Below, piece after piece: positions 7,382 to 15,818 of a stretch of 28,964 bases of DNA. Each line of letters begins with the position of its first letter. Within the stretch, counting starts at the first letter, position 1. Under the pieces are notes generated by a model, which saw only the letters and a list, made by a program, of their open reading frames with translations, ran no database searches and had not been told where the DNA came from. Source of the DNA: CAMENZ01 sp041854955 (GTDB lineage Bacteria; Bacillota; Clostridia; Peptostreptococcales; Anaerovoracaceae); the NCBI GenBank assembly GCA_041854955.1, contig JBHADF010000011.1, forward strand, positions 1-28,964, written 5' to 3'. Both the position numbers and the translations under genes were made by a program.

Positions 7382-9844
7382 ATGATTGTAAGTTTAGAAT
7401 GGTTAAAGGATTATACGGAAATTAAGGTTTCACCGGAAATATTTTGCGACAGGATGATAATGTCCGGCTCAAACATAGAAACTATGGAGGAGGCGGGAAC
7501 CGCCTTCGAAAGAGTAGTGGTGGGAAGAATCGAGAAAATCGAAAAGCACCCGGATGCCGACAAGCTGGTGATTTGCCGTATCAATATAGGTCAGGAGGAG
7601 CTTCTCCAGATAGTGACAGGAGCCTCCAATGTCTTCGAGGGCGCCTATGTGCCCGTTGCATTGGACAACTCCAGAGTACCCGGCCCCCTTCACGGAAAGC
7701 CTAGGGAAGAGGGAGGAACCCTCATAAAGGCCGGCAAGCTGAGAGGAGTTGATTCCTATGGAATGCTGTGTTCCTTCGGAGAGCTGGGATTTTCCGATAA
7801 GGTTATCCCTGTAAATCAGAAGGAAGGAATTTGGATCCTTTCCGAGGAATTCCCGCTGGGAATGGATTTTGCTCAGGCACTGGGACTTAAGGACAATATA
7901 ATCGACTTTGAGATAACACCCAACCGCCCCGACTGCCTTTCCATGATAGGCATGGCCAGAGAGGCTGCCGCCACCTTCGGGACAGATTTGGAATATCCGG
8001 AAAAAAGATGCAAGGATGAGCTTGGACAAGCTGATGAAATACTTTCCGTAGACATAAAGGACGACCTGTGCAAGCGATATGTGGCCAGAGTGGTTACGGA
8101 TGTAAAGGTGGGAGAATCCCCTTGGTGGCTTCAGAGAAGGCTTATCCATGCAGGCATGAGACCTATAAATAACATAGTTGATATAACCAACTATGTTATG
8201 CTGGAATACGGACAGCCCCTTCACGCCTTTGATATAGAGTCTCTGTCAGGACACAGAATCATCGTGGACAGAGCCGAAAAGGGTGAGAAATTCACTACCC
8301 TGGACGGTGTGGAGAGGACCTTGGATGATGACATGCTCATGATAAAGGACGGAGAAAAATCCGTGGCCATAGCAGGCGTCATGGGAGGTTTAAACTCAGA
8401 AATAAGAGAAAATACGAAAACCATAGTTATAGAATCAGCCAACTTCTCGGCAAACTCGGTGAGAATGACCTCCAAAAAGCTGGTGCTCAGAACGGAAGCC
8501 TCCGGCCGATATGAAAAGGGAATAGACCCTAACCTCTGCAAGGATGCGGCAGACAGAGTATGCTATCTCATAGAGAGCCTGGGCGTAGGAAAGGTAATGG
8601 GAGGCAGTATAGATGTCTACCCCAGAGTTGAAGACAGCAAGACCGTAAGAGCCAGAGTAAGCCGCATAAACGGAGTTCTCGGCATTTCTCTCACCAGAGA
8701 GGATATGGTAAAATACCTTCAAAGCCTGGAAATGAAGGTAGATGGAGAAGGGGATGTGATGCTGGTCAAAGCCCCCACCGTGCGACAGGATATAGAGATA
8801 GAAGAGGATATAGTAGAGGAAATTGCCAGACTTTACGGTTATGACAAGCTTCCTGTGACCATCCCCAAGGGAAATAATGAAGCATCCCAGAGCAGGGAGC
8901 GAGACCTTAAGGATCTGGCCAGAGAAACACTGGTAGGCATGGGCTTAAATGAAATCCAGACCTATTCCTTTGTCAGCCCCAAGGGCCTCGACAATGTGGG
9001 AATTGAGGAAGATTCCTGGGAAAGAGCCTTCGTGAAAATCCTCAACCCTCTGGGCGAAGAGACCTCGGTTATGAGAACTATCCTTACTCCCCAGATGCTG
9101 GAGGTCATGGGCAGAAACTACTCCAGAAACCTGCCTGCCATGGGAGCCTTTGAAATCGGTAACACCTTCATGGCAAATATGGTGGAGCCTACAGGCCTTC
9201 CTTACGAAAGCGACAATCTGGTGGTAGGACTTTACGGAAATTCCGCCGATTTCTTCACCTTGAAGGGTATTCTGACAGCCCTGCTGGGGAAATTAGGCAT
9301 AAAAGATATCACCTTCATTCCTGAAGGAGAATACGGAGTTTATCATCCTGGCAGATGTGCCAGAATCGTAGCAAAGCACATGGCCCACTTAGAGGACGGC
9401 GACCGTGAAGAGGATGTAGAGCTGGGAATCATGGGTGAGGTTCACCCCGATGTGGCAGACAGATACGGAATAGGTGTAAAAGCCTATGCCTGCGAGCTCA
9501 TGTTTGAAAATGTCATGGAGCTGGCAGACACTGAAAAGGCTTACAGCCAGCTGCCCAAATATCCTGCAATGAACAGGGATATAGCTCTTCTCTGCGAAGA
9601 AGAAATGACCGTAGGTGAAATAGAGAAAACTATCTGGGATTCTAAGGTGGAAATCCTTAGGGAAATAAAGCTTTTTGACATATACAGAGGAAAGCAGGTG
9701 GGAGAAGGCAAGAAGTCCATGGCCTTCAGCCTGACTTACAGACATCAGGACAGAACACTGACGGAAGAAGACATCCGGCAGGCCCACGGAAAGGTTTTGG
9801 AAAACCTTAAGGAAAAGCTGGGAGTAGTTCTCAGAGAAATATAG
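7382..9844 (+). CDS. pheT: Phenylalanine-tRNA ligase beta subunit
   Basis: Beta subunit of phenylalanyl-tRNA synthetase, carrying tRNA recognition and editing. The 820 residues, full bacterial length, contain an EMAP-type tRNA-binding OB fold (about 42-155, with HPDADKLVIC), the B3/B4 editing region (TPNRPDCLSMIGMARE; PINNIVDITNYVMLEYGQPLHAFD), the B5 domain, the catalytic-like core (NPLGEETSVMRT) and a C-terminal ferredoxin-fold anticodon-binding domain (from about 725, YPAMNRDIALL). A strong AAGGAGATG site precedes the ATG. A perfect 12-base inverted repeat lies in the conserved B3/B4 coding stretch at 8169-8199. Confidence 0.98.
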   Translation: MIVSLEWLKDYTEIKVSPEIFCDRMIMSGSNIETMEEAGTAFERVVVGRIEKIEKHPDADKLVICRINIGQEELLQIVTGASNVFEGAYVPVALDNSRVPGPLHGKPREEGGTLIKAGKLRGVDSYGMLCSFGELGFSDKVIPVNQKEGIWILSEEFPLGMDFAQALGLKDNIIDFEITPNRPDCLSMIGMAREAAATFGTDLEYPEKRCKDELGQADEILSVDIKDDLCKRYVARVVTDVKVGESPWWLQRRLIHAGMRPINNIVDITNYVMLEYGQPLHAFDIESLSGHRIIVDRAEKGEKFTTLDGVERTLDDDMLMIKDGEKSVAIAGVMGGLNSEIRENTKTIVIESANFSANSVRMTSKKLVLRTEASGRYEKGIDPNLCKDAADRVCYLIESLGVGKVMGGSIDVYPRVEDSKTVRARVSRINGVLGISLTREDMVKYLQSLEMKVDGEGDVMLVKAPTVRQDIEIEEDIVEEIARLYGYDKLPVTIPKGNNEASQSRERDLKDLARETLVGMGLNEIQTYSFVSPKGLDNVGIEEDSWERAFVKILNPLGEETSVMRTILTPQMLEVMGRNYSRNLPAMGAFEIGNTFMANMVEPTGLPYESDNLVVGLYGNSADFFTLKGILTALLGKLGIKDITFIPEGEYGVYHPGRCARIVAKHMAHLEDGDREEDVELGIMGEVHPDVADRYGIGVKAYACELMFENVMELADTEKAYSQLPKYPAMNRDIALLCEEEMTVGEIEKTIWDSKVEILREIKLFDIYRGKQVGEGKKSMAFSLTYRHQDRTLTEEDIRQAHGKVLENLKEKLGVVLREI
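8169..8199. repeat. Perfect 12-bp inverted repeat inside pheT
   Basis: ATAACATAGTTG (8169-8180) and CAACTATGTTAT (8188-8199) are exact reverse complements around a seven-base loop. It encodes the conserved NNIVDITNYVM stretch, so it may arise by codon choice, but it would form a stable mRNA hairpin. Confidence 0.9.
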
Positions 9845-9906
9845 ATTCCTATTTGGAACATTGGTAAAGCAGGCAAAAGCCGCAAAGGATAAAGAAGGAG
9901 AAAGAA

Positions 9907-10368
9907 ATGGGCGATATTAAAGTAAATGTAAGAATATACGGCCAGGATTATACCGTAAGTGGCGAAAGAGATGAAGAAACCATCTTAGCGATTGCTGATT
10001 ATGTAGACCAGAAAATCCGTGAAATAGGCAAGTTCTTCACATCAAGCCAGCCGGGATCCTTGGCAACCTTAGCTGCGGTAAACATGGCAGACGAGCTGTT
10101 TTCCGAAAGGGAAAGGACAGAAAGACTTGCCCGGGAAAAGGAACAGCTTACAAAGGATGTAAAGCACTATATGGATATGTGGGATGAAGCAAAGAAAAAC
10201 TTCGTTCAATACAAAGAAGGTGCCAACAGGACCAACGACGAGATGAGAGAGCTGGAGGAAAAGTGCAGAAGGCTGGAGGAGAAATGCTCCGAATTTGAAA
10301 ACGCATATTTTGACCTCCAGATGGAAAATATCCAGTTAAAGGACAGAATAGAGAAAAGCGAGAGATAG
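9907..10368 (+). CDS. zapA: Cell division protein ZapA with extended coiled coil
   Basis: ZapA family protein that binds and bundles FtsZ at the Z ring. The N-terminal domain (about 1-95) has the ZapA pattern VNVRIYGQDYTVSG, then ILAIADYVDQKIREI and LATLAAVNMADELF. The rest to residue 153 is a long charged coiled coil (heptads through LEEKCRRLEEKCSEFENAYFD), longer than the roughly 85-110 residues of B. subtilis ZapA or E. coli ZapA. AGAAGGAG precedes the ATG. It sits between pheT and mutS2, a frequent Firmicute order, and ends two bases before mutS2, implying translational coupling. Confidence 0.88.
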   Translation: MGDIKVNVRIYGQDYTVSGERDEETILAIADYVDQKIREIGKFFTSSQPGSLATLAAVNMADELFSERERTERLAREKEQLTKDVKHYMDMWDEAKKNFVQYKEGANRTNDEMRELEEKCRRLEEKCSEFENAYFDLQMENIQLKDRIEKSER

Positions 10369-10370
10369 AG

Positions 10371-12749
10371 ATGAACCCTAAGGGACTGAAAGTTTTAGAA
10401 TACAATAAAATAATAGAAATGCTCAAGTCCCAAGCCGGTTCCGTCATGGCAAAGAACGCCTTAGGAGAGTTAAAGCCATCCTTGGATATAGATGTGATTA
10501 GGGAAGGTCTTAAGGAGACGGGAGAAGCGGTAGATGTGATCATAAAAAAGGGAAATCTGCCCATCGGAGAAATATATCCCATAGAGGACAGTCTCCATTT
10601 GTCCAGAAAAGGCGGAAGCCTGACTATGAGACAGCTCTTGCAGATTTTGTATAATATGAGGGTTACGGAAAATATAGTTGCCTTTGTAAAGACGGATTTG
10701 CCGGAGCTACCTATCATTCACGGTATGACAGGTCTGCTGGTAACCTTCCCCAAGCTGGCGGAAAAAATAGACCGCTCAATCCTTTCGGAGGATGAGATGG
10801 CCGACAGCGCATCTCCTGAATTGAGGAATATAAGAAAAGATATTTTGCGGCAAAACGATGCCATAAAAAATCGTCTTAACAATATACTCAATTCTTCCGA
10901 CAACAAGACATATCTTCAGGATGCCATCGTAACCATGAGAGACGGAAGGTATGTGGTTCCCGTAAAAGCGGAGCACAGGATGAAGGTCTCCGGAATAGTT
11001 CATGACCAGTCCGGTTCAGGCCAGACCCTGTTCATAGAGCCACAGGTTATAGTAGACCTGAACAATAAGCTGAGAGAGCTGGAGCTGGCTGAAAAGGTGG
11101 AAATAGAAAGGATATTGGCGGAGCTTTCCTCCAATGTGGCCGAGCATTTCCACGACCTTATTAACAATCAAAAGCTGCTCATAGAGCTGGACATCATCTT
11201 TGCAAAGGGTAAGCTGTCCGTGTCCATGGGAGCTGAGGAGCCTGAAATAAACGACAGAGGATTTCTAAGGCTTAAGAGGGCCAGACATCCTCTCATAGAT
11301 AAGAAAAAGGTAGTTCCCATAGATGTGGTAATCGGCGACGAATATAAGACATTGGTAATTACAGGGCCTAATACGGGAGGAAAGACCGTTACCCTTAAGA
11401 CTATGGGGCTATTGGCACTGATGGTTCAAAGCGGACTGCACATACCGGCATCAGGAATGAGCAGCATGCCGGTTTTCAAGGATATATTTGCCGATATAGG
11501 TGACGAGCAGAGTATAGAACAGAGCCTGTCAACCTTCTCCTCCCACATGAAAAATACGGTGGAGCTGGTTGAAAGAGCAGAGCACGATACCTTGGTGCTC
11601 CTGGATGAGCTGGGAGCAGGCACAGACCCTACAGAGGGTGCAGCCTTGGCCATATCCATACTGGAAAGATTGGCGAGACAAGGGGCCACCACGGTGGCCA
11701 CCACCCACTATAACGAGCTTAAGAAATATGCTCTATCCACAGAAGGCGTTGAAAACGCTTCCATGGAATTCAATGTGGAGACCTTGAGCCCTACCTATAA
11801 GCTTTCCATAGGAACGCCGGGCAAGTCCAATGCCTTTGAAATATCAAAAAAGCTGGGACTTCCCGGAGACATCATCGACAGAGCCAACCAGCTGTTGGAA
11901 AAAGGTGATATCCAGTTTGAAGATGTGCTGACAGCCATAGAGGCAGACAAGAAAAAAGCTGAGCAGGAGCGGGAAGAGGCGGCCAAGCTGACGGAGGCCA
12001 TAAGAGCCAAGGAGGAGGCTTTGGAGCGAAGACTTCAGCTCTTGGAAAAGCATGAAAAGGAAGTTTTAAGCAAGGCTAAAGATGAGGCAAAGGGAATCAT
12101 AAAGGAAGCTCGAGAAACGGCCAACGAAGTACAGCAGGAGCTGAGAAACCTGAGCAAGGTTGAAAGCCTGGGAGAGCGAAACAACCGCCTCGCAAAGAAC
12201 AAGGGAAGACTGACCGAGTTTGAAAACAGGTATTCGGAAGACCATGTGCAGGAAATAAATGGAGCTCCTGTAAAGATAGAGGACATCAAAGTCGGCGACA
12301 AGGTCAAGGTAATGGCTTTGGATCAGACGGGAGAGGTGATGAGCCGACCTGACAGCAACGGAGATATGCAGGTCAAGGTAGGCGTCATGAAGCTCTATGT
12401 AAATGCTAACGAGCTGATCATGGTAAACCAGGCACCGAAGCAGGGAGGCGGAAAGGGGAAAAATTCCAACCACGGCTCCATGTTCCGAACTAAGGCTATG
12501 AACATAGGTATTTCCACCAATGTCATAGGAAAAAATCTGGACGATGCTTTGGATCAGGTGGAAAAATATCTGGACGATGCCTATATGGCAGGCCTTAAAG
12601 AGGTTACCATAGTTCACGGCAGAGGAGCGGGAATACTCCAAAGAGGTATCAGGGACGCTTTAGACAGACATAAGCTGGTAAGCTCTCACCGAAAAGGCAG
12701 CTTTAACGAAGGCGGCGACGGCGTAACCGTGGCCAAGCTGAAGGATTAA
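10371..12749 (+). CDS. mutS2: MutS2 ribosome-rescue/recombination ATPase with Smr domain
   Basis: MutS2 ATPase, a homodimer implicated in suppressing recombination and, in B. subtilis, in splitting collided ribosomes. The 792 residues contain MutS core and clamp (about 1-300), Walker A GPNTGGKT (332-339), Walker B LVLLDELGAG (408-417), the STFSSHMKN signature, THYNELK, a coiled coil (about 515-600), a KOW-like segment near 630-690 and a C-terminal Smr domain from about 712. The Smr catalytic motif LDLRG is replaced by a shorter NVIG (717-720), and the second motif reads HGRGAG rather than HGKGTG. It starts two bases after zapA and ends ten before the DUF523 gene. Confidence 0.96.
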   Translation: MNPKGLKVLEYNKIIEMLKSQAGSVMAKNALGELKPSLDIDVIREGLKETGEAVDVIIKKGNLPIGEIYPIEDSLHLSRKGGSLTMRQLLQILYNMRVTENIVAFVKTDLPELPIIHGMTGLLVTFPKLAEKIDRSILSEDEMADSASPELRNIRKDILRQNDAIKNRLNNILNSSDNKTYLQDAIVTMRDGRYVVPVKAEHRMKVSGIVHDQSGSGQTLFIEPQVIVDLNNKLRELELAEKVEIERILAELSSNVAEHFHDLINNQKLLIELDIIFAKGKLSVSMGAEEPEINDRGFLRLKRARHPLIDKKKVVPIDVVIGDEYKTLVITGPNTGGKTVTLKTMGLLALMVQSGLHIPASGMSSMPVFKDIFADIGDEQSIEQSLSTFSSHMKNTVELVERAEHDTLVLLDELGAGTDPTEGAALAISILERLARQGATTVATTHYNELKKYALSTEGVENASMEFNVETLSPTYKLSIGTPGKSNAFEISKKLGLPGDIIDRANQLLEKGDIQFEDVLTAIEADKKKAEQEREEAAKLTEAIRAKEEALERRLQLLEKHEKEVLSKAKDEAKGIIKEARETANEVQQELRNLSKVESLGERNNRLAKNKGRLTEFENRYSEDHVQEINGAPVKIEDIKVGDKVKVMALDQTGEVMSRPDSNGDMQVKVGVMKLYVNANELIMVNQAPKQGGGKGKNSNHGSMFRTKAMNIGISTNVIGKNLDDALDQVEKYLDDAYMAGLKEVTIVHGRGAGILQRGIRDALDRHKLVSSHRKGSFNEGGDGVTVAKLKD

Positions 12750-12759
12750 GGGTGAGAAC

Positions 12760-13194
12760 ATGTATATAGTAAGCGCCTGCCTTTTGGGAAGAAACTGCAA
12801 ATATGACGGCGGAAATAACGAAAACCGACAGGTAATCGAATTTTGCCGAAATCATAAATACCTGGCTGTGTGCCCGGAGGTGGCAGGAAAATTGTCTACG
12901 CCTCGGATACCGGCAGAGATAAGAGAAAAGAGAGTTGTGGATAGAGAGGGCAAGGACCTGACGGAGAACTTCTTAGCGGGAGCCCGAATATCCATGGAAG
13001 AAGCTGTTAAGGAAGCGGAACGATATGGAGAACCCATTGAAGGTGCCATCTTAAAAAGCAAGAGCCCTTCCTGCGGCTTCGGTAAAATATATGACGGAAC
13101 CTTTACGGCAACCTTGACGGAAGGTAAGGGAATATTTGCGGAACTGGTTGAAAGCCGAGGCATTCCCGTAATGACTGAAAAAGAATTTGAATAA
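12760..13194 (+). CDS. DUF523 protein, TudS-like [4Fe-4S] desulfidase candidate
   Basis: Small protein of the DUF523 (YbbK) family, which includes TudS, a [4Fe-4S]-dependent 2-thiouracil desulfidase. The 144 residues carry the family cysteines in SACLLGRNCKYDG (Cys7, Cys13), VCPE (Cys38) and KSPSCGFGKIYDG (Cys105); three of these would bind the cluster in TudS. Desulfidase activity on thiouracil or thio-nucleobases is inference by family. It is placed between mutS2 and argS with gaps of 10 and 18 bases, so it is likely cotranscribed with translation genes, which fits a role in clearing sulfur-modified bases from tRNA turnover but does not prove it. Confidence 0.85.
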   Translation: MYIVSACLLGRNCKYDGGNNENRQVIEFCRNHKYLAVCPEVAGKLSTPRIPAEIREKRVVDREGKDLTENFLAGARISMEEAVKEAERYGEPIEGAILKSKSPSCGFGKIYDGTFTATLTEGKGIFAELVESRGIPVMTEKEFE

Positions 13195-13212
13195 GGGAAA
13201 AGGAGATAAAAT

Positions 13213-14928
13213 ATGATAAATTTTGTAAAAGAAATCGCTGAATTGCTCAAAGAGCAGATAGCCGACTTAGAGCTTCAGGAAATAGAGAGCATGATTGAGA
13301 CCCCTCAGGATGCCAAGATGGGAGACTATGCCTTCCCTTGCTTCAGATTGGCCAAGGTCATGAGAAAAGCGCCTCCCCTCATAGCCAAATCCATAACGGA
13401 TGCCCTTGAGGGAAATCACCTCTTTGAAAAGGTCGAGCAGGTAAACGCCTATGTAAACATGTTTATCTCAAAAGAGGAATTCGTTACAGATGTAGTAAAG
13501 GAGGTTCTGGAAAAAGGAGCCGATTACGGAAAATCCAACGTAGGAGAAGGAAAGCCGGTAATAGTAGAGTTTTCATCGCCTAATATCGCAAAGCCTTTCC
13601 ACATTGGACATATCCGTTCTACGGTTATAGGAAACTCCATCAACAAAATATATGATGCCATAGGCTACAAGGTTACACGTATAAACCACTTGGGAGATTA
13701 CGGTACCCAGTTCGGAAAGATGATAGTGGCATACAAGCATTGGGGTAATGAGGCAGATGTAGTTGCAGAGCCTATTAAGACCCTGCTTGGATACTATACA
13801 AGATTCCACGAAGAGGCGGATAACAACCCGGCTTTAGATGTTGAAGCAAGGGAAACCTTCGCCAGACTTGAGCAGGGTGGAGAAGAGGAAACCAAGCTGT
13901 GGCAGTGGTTCAGAGAAGAATCCCTGAAGGAATTCACAAGAGTATATGACATGCTTGGAATTTCCTACGATTCCTACGCGGGAGAGTCCTTCTACTCAGA
14001 TAAGATGCCTGCCGTAGTGGAAGAATTAAAGGAAAAGAAGCTTCTTGTAAAATCCAAGGGTGCCGAAATCGTAGACCTGGAGCCCTATGGACTTACACCG
14101 GCTCCCATACTTAAGTCGGACGGTTCAACCCTTTATATAACAAGAGACCTGGCCTGCGCAAAATATCGTAAGGAGACTTACGATTTCTATAAGAACATTT
14201 ATGTGGTGGCCTCCCAGCAAAATCTTCACTTCCAACAGCTGAAGAAGATAATGGAGCTCATGGGCTACGAGTGGGCAAAGGATATAGTCCATGTTCAGTT
14301 CGGTTTAGTATCTCTGGAAGCAGGAACCATGTCTACCCGTCAGGGCAGAGTAGTTTTCCTGGAGGATGTGCTTAATCAGGCCGTAGCCCACACTAAGGAA
14401 ATCATCAAGGAAAAGGGCGTTGCCACCGATAACATAGACGAGATAGCTCATCAGGTAGGAATAGGCGCCGTTGTTTTCAACGAGCTTTCAAATAACAGAA
14501 TAAAGGACTATGTGTTCAAATGGGATAAGGTTTTGGACTTCAACGGAGAGACAGGCCCTTATGTCCAGTACACCTATGCTCGTTGCGCATCCGTTCTCAG
14601 AAACGCAGGCGAAGAGCTGGCTAAGAAGGCTGCTTCCGCTGAAATTAAGGCCTCATATATCACATCTCCTTCAGCCTATGAGCTGGCGAAGCTGATATAC
14701 AAGATGCCCGCAGTAATCGTAGAGGCCGGAGAAAAGTATGAGCCTTCCATCCTGACCCGTCATCTGGTAGATATAGCCCAGGGCTTTAACAGATTCTATC
14801 ATGACGAGCACATTTTGGTGGATAACGAAGAAGAAAAGATAGCCAAGCTTTCCTTGGTAACGGCAACAAAGTATGCTATTAAAAACGGCTTAGCCCTCTT
14901 AGGAATAGAAGTTCCTGAGCGTATGTAG
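13213..14928 (+). CDS. argS: Arginine-tRNA ligase
   Basis: Class I synthetase that charges tRNA-Arg. The 571 residues include the N-terminal Add1 domain (about 1-90), the HIGH signature in FSSPNIAKPFHIGH (HIGH at 130-133), the catalytic fold with GDYGTQFGKM, the degenerate KMSKS equivalent GTMSTRQG (MSTRQ at 373-377) typical of ArgRS, and a C-terminal DALR anticodon-binding domain. AAAAGGAGA precedes the ATG with about eight bases spacing. No T-box or attenuator is visible upstream. The TAG stop is followed 16 bases later by a radical SAM gene. Confidence 0.98.
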   Translation: MINFVKEIAELLKEQIADLELQEIESMIETPQDAKMGDYAFPCFRLAKVMRKAPPLIAKSITDALEGNHLFEKVEQVNAYVNMFISKEEFVTDVVKEVLEKGADYGKSNVGEGKPVIVEFSSPNIAKPFHIGHIRSTVIGNSINKIYDAIGYKVTRINHLGDYGTQFGKMIVAYKHWGNEADVVAEPIKTLLGYYTRFHEEADNNPALDVEARETFARLEQGGEEETKLWQWFREESLKEFTRVYDMLGISYDSYAGESFYSDKMPAVVEELKEKKLLVKSKGAEIVDLEPYGLTPAPILKSDGSTLYITRDLACAKYRKETYDFYKNIYVVASQQNLHFQQLKKIMELMGYEWAKDIVHVQFGLVSLEAGTMSTRQGRVVFLEDVLNQAVAHTKEIIKEKGVATDNIDEIAHQVGIGAVVFNELSNNRIKDYVFKWDKVLDFNGETGPYVQYTYARCASVLRNAGEELAKKAASAEIKASYITSPSAYELAKLIYKMPAVIVEAGEKYEPSILTRHLVDIAQGFNRFYHDEHILVDNEEEKIAKLSLVTATKYAIKNGLALLGIEVPERM

Positions 14929-14944
14929 AAAAATTAGGAGAAAA

Positions 14945-15817
14945 ATGAGATACGAAGGCAATATTTACAGACCCCCCAGTGAGGCTTACAGCCTGCTGGT
15001 GCAGGTTACCATCGGTTGCTCCCACAATAAATGCACCTTTTGCAGCATGTTCAAGGACAAGAGCTTTCGCGTAAGAAAGGTGGAAGATGTCCTTGAGGAT
15101 TTGAAGTGGGCCAGAGGCCATTATAAGAGGGTGGAAAAAATCTTCCTCTGCGACGGTGATGCTCTTTGCCTCTCCAACAATAAATTGCTGACCATACTGG
15201 ACCATATAGCCGAAAACTTTCCCGAATGTGAAAGGGTGAGCCTTTACGGCAGAGCCTCCGATGTTCTCCGGAAAAGCGACGAGGAGCTGAGGGAGCTCAA
15301 AGCCCATGGCCTTAAGCTGGTATATATGGGTGCCGAATCCGGCAGCGAAAAGGTGCTGGAAAAGATAAAAAAGGGAGAGACAAGGCAGCAGCTCATAGAC
15401 GGGGTAAGGAAGCTGGAAAACAACGGAATTCAAACCTCCGTTACATTTATCAGCGGGCTGGCCGGTGAGGAGCTGTGGGAAGAGCATGCCATTGAGACGG
15501 GAAAGATGATATCGGAGATGAACGCCTCCTATGTCAGCTTGCTCACCCTTATGGTGGAATATCCCGCCCCCATCTTCGACGATGTGAAGGCAGGACGATT
15601 TAAGCTGCTAAGCGCTGCCGAGGTCCTGGCTGAAACATGCTTGGTATTACAAAATGCCAAGCCGGAGAAATCCTGTATATTCAGGTCTAATCATGCCTCC
15701 AACTATGTATCCCTGAGGGGTAATTTGCCGGAGGACAATGAGGAAATGATTGCCTCTTTGAAAAAATGTATGGCAGACCATGGACTGCTTAAGGATGAAA
15801 GGTTCAGAGCACTCTAA
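14945..15817 (+). CDS. Radical SAM protein with CX4CX2C cluster motif
   Basis: Radical SAM enzyme of unknown substrate. The 290 residues are a compact Elp3/MiaB/NifB-type radical SAM domain. The three cluster cysteines are Cys25, Cys30 and Cys33 (CSHNKCTFC), a CX4CX2C spacing instead of the usual CX3CX2C; this variant occurs in a subfamily with GCSHNKC. Other features are LCDGDALCL, YGRASDVL, LKLVYMGAESGSEKVLEKIKKG, typical of the fold. No accessory SPASM or TRAM domain is seen. AGGAGAAAA precedes the ATG. It ends one base before the B12-type radical SAM gene, so the two are translationally coupled and may act together. Confidence 0.88.
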   Translation: MRYEGNIYRPPSEAYSLLVQVTIGCSHNKCTFCSMFKDKSFRVRKVEDVLEDLKWARGHYKRVEKIFLCDGDALCLSNNKLLTILDHIAENFPECERVSLYGRASDVLRKSDEELRELKAHGLKLVYMGAESGSEKVLEKIKKGETRQQLIDGVRKLENNGIQTSVTFISGLAGEELWEEHAIETGKMISEMNASYVSLLTLMVEYPAPIFDDVKAGRFKLLSAAEVLAETCLVLQNAKPEKSCIFRSNHASNYVSLRGNLPEDNEEMIASLKKCMADHGLLKDERFRAL

Positions 15818-15818
15818 T

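Noticed and set aside
7469..8224. 251-codon minus-strand open frame opposite pheT
   Set aside because: It is a shadow of the conserved PheT tRNA-binding and B3/B4 coding sequence with no recognisable protein features.
15780..15818. Upstream ATG for the B12-binding radical SAM gene
   Set aside because: It would overlap the previous gene and add residues not found at the start of relatives; ATG 15819 fits the family.
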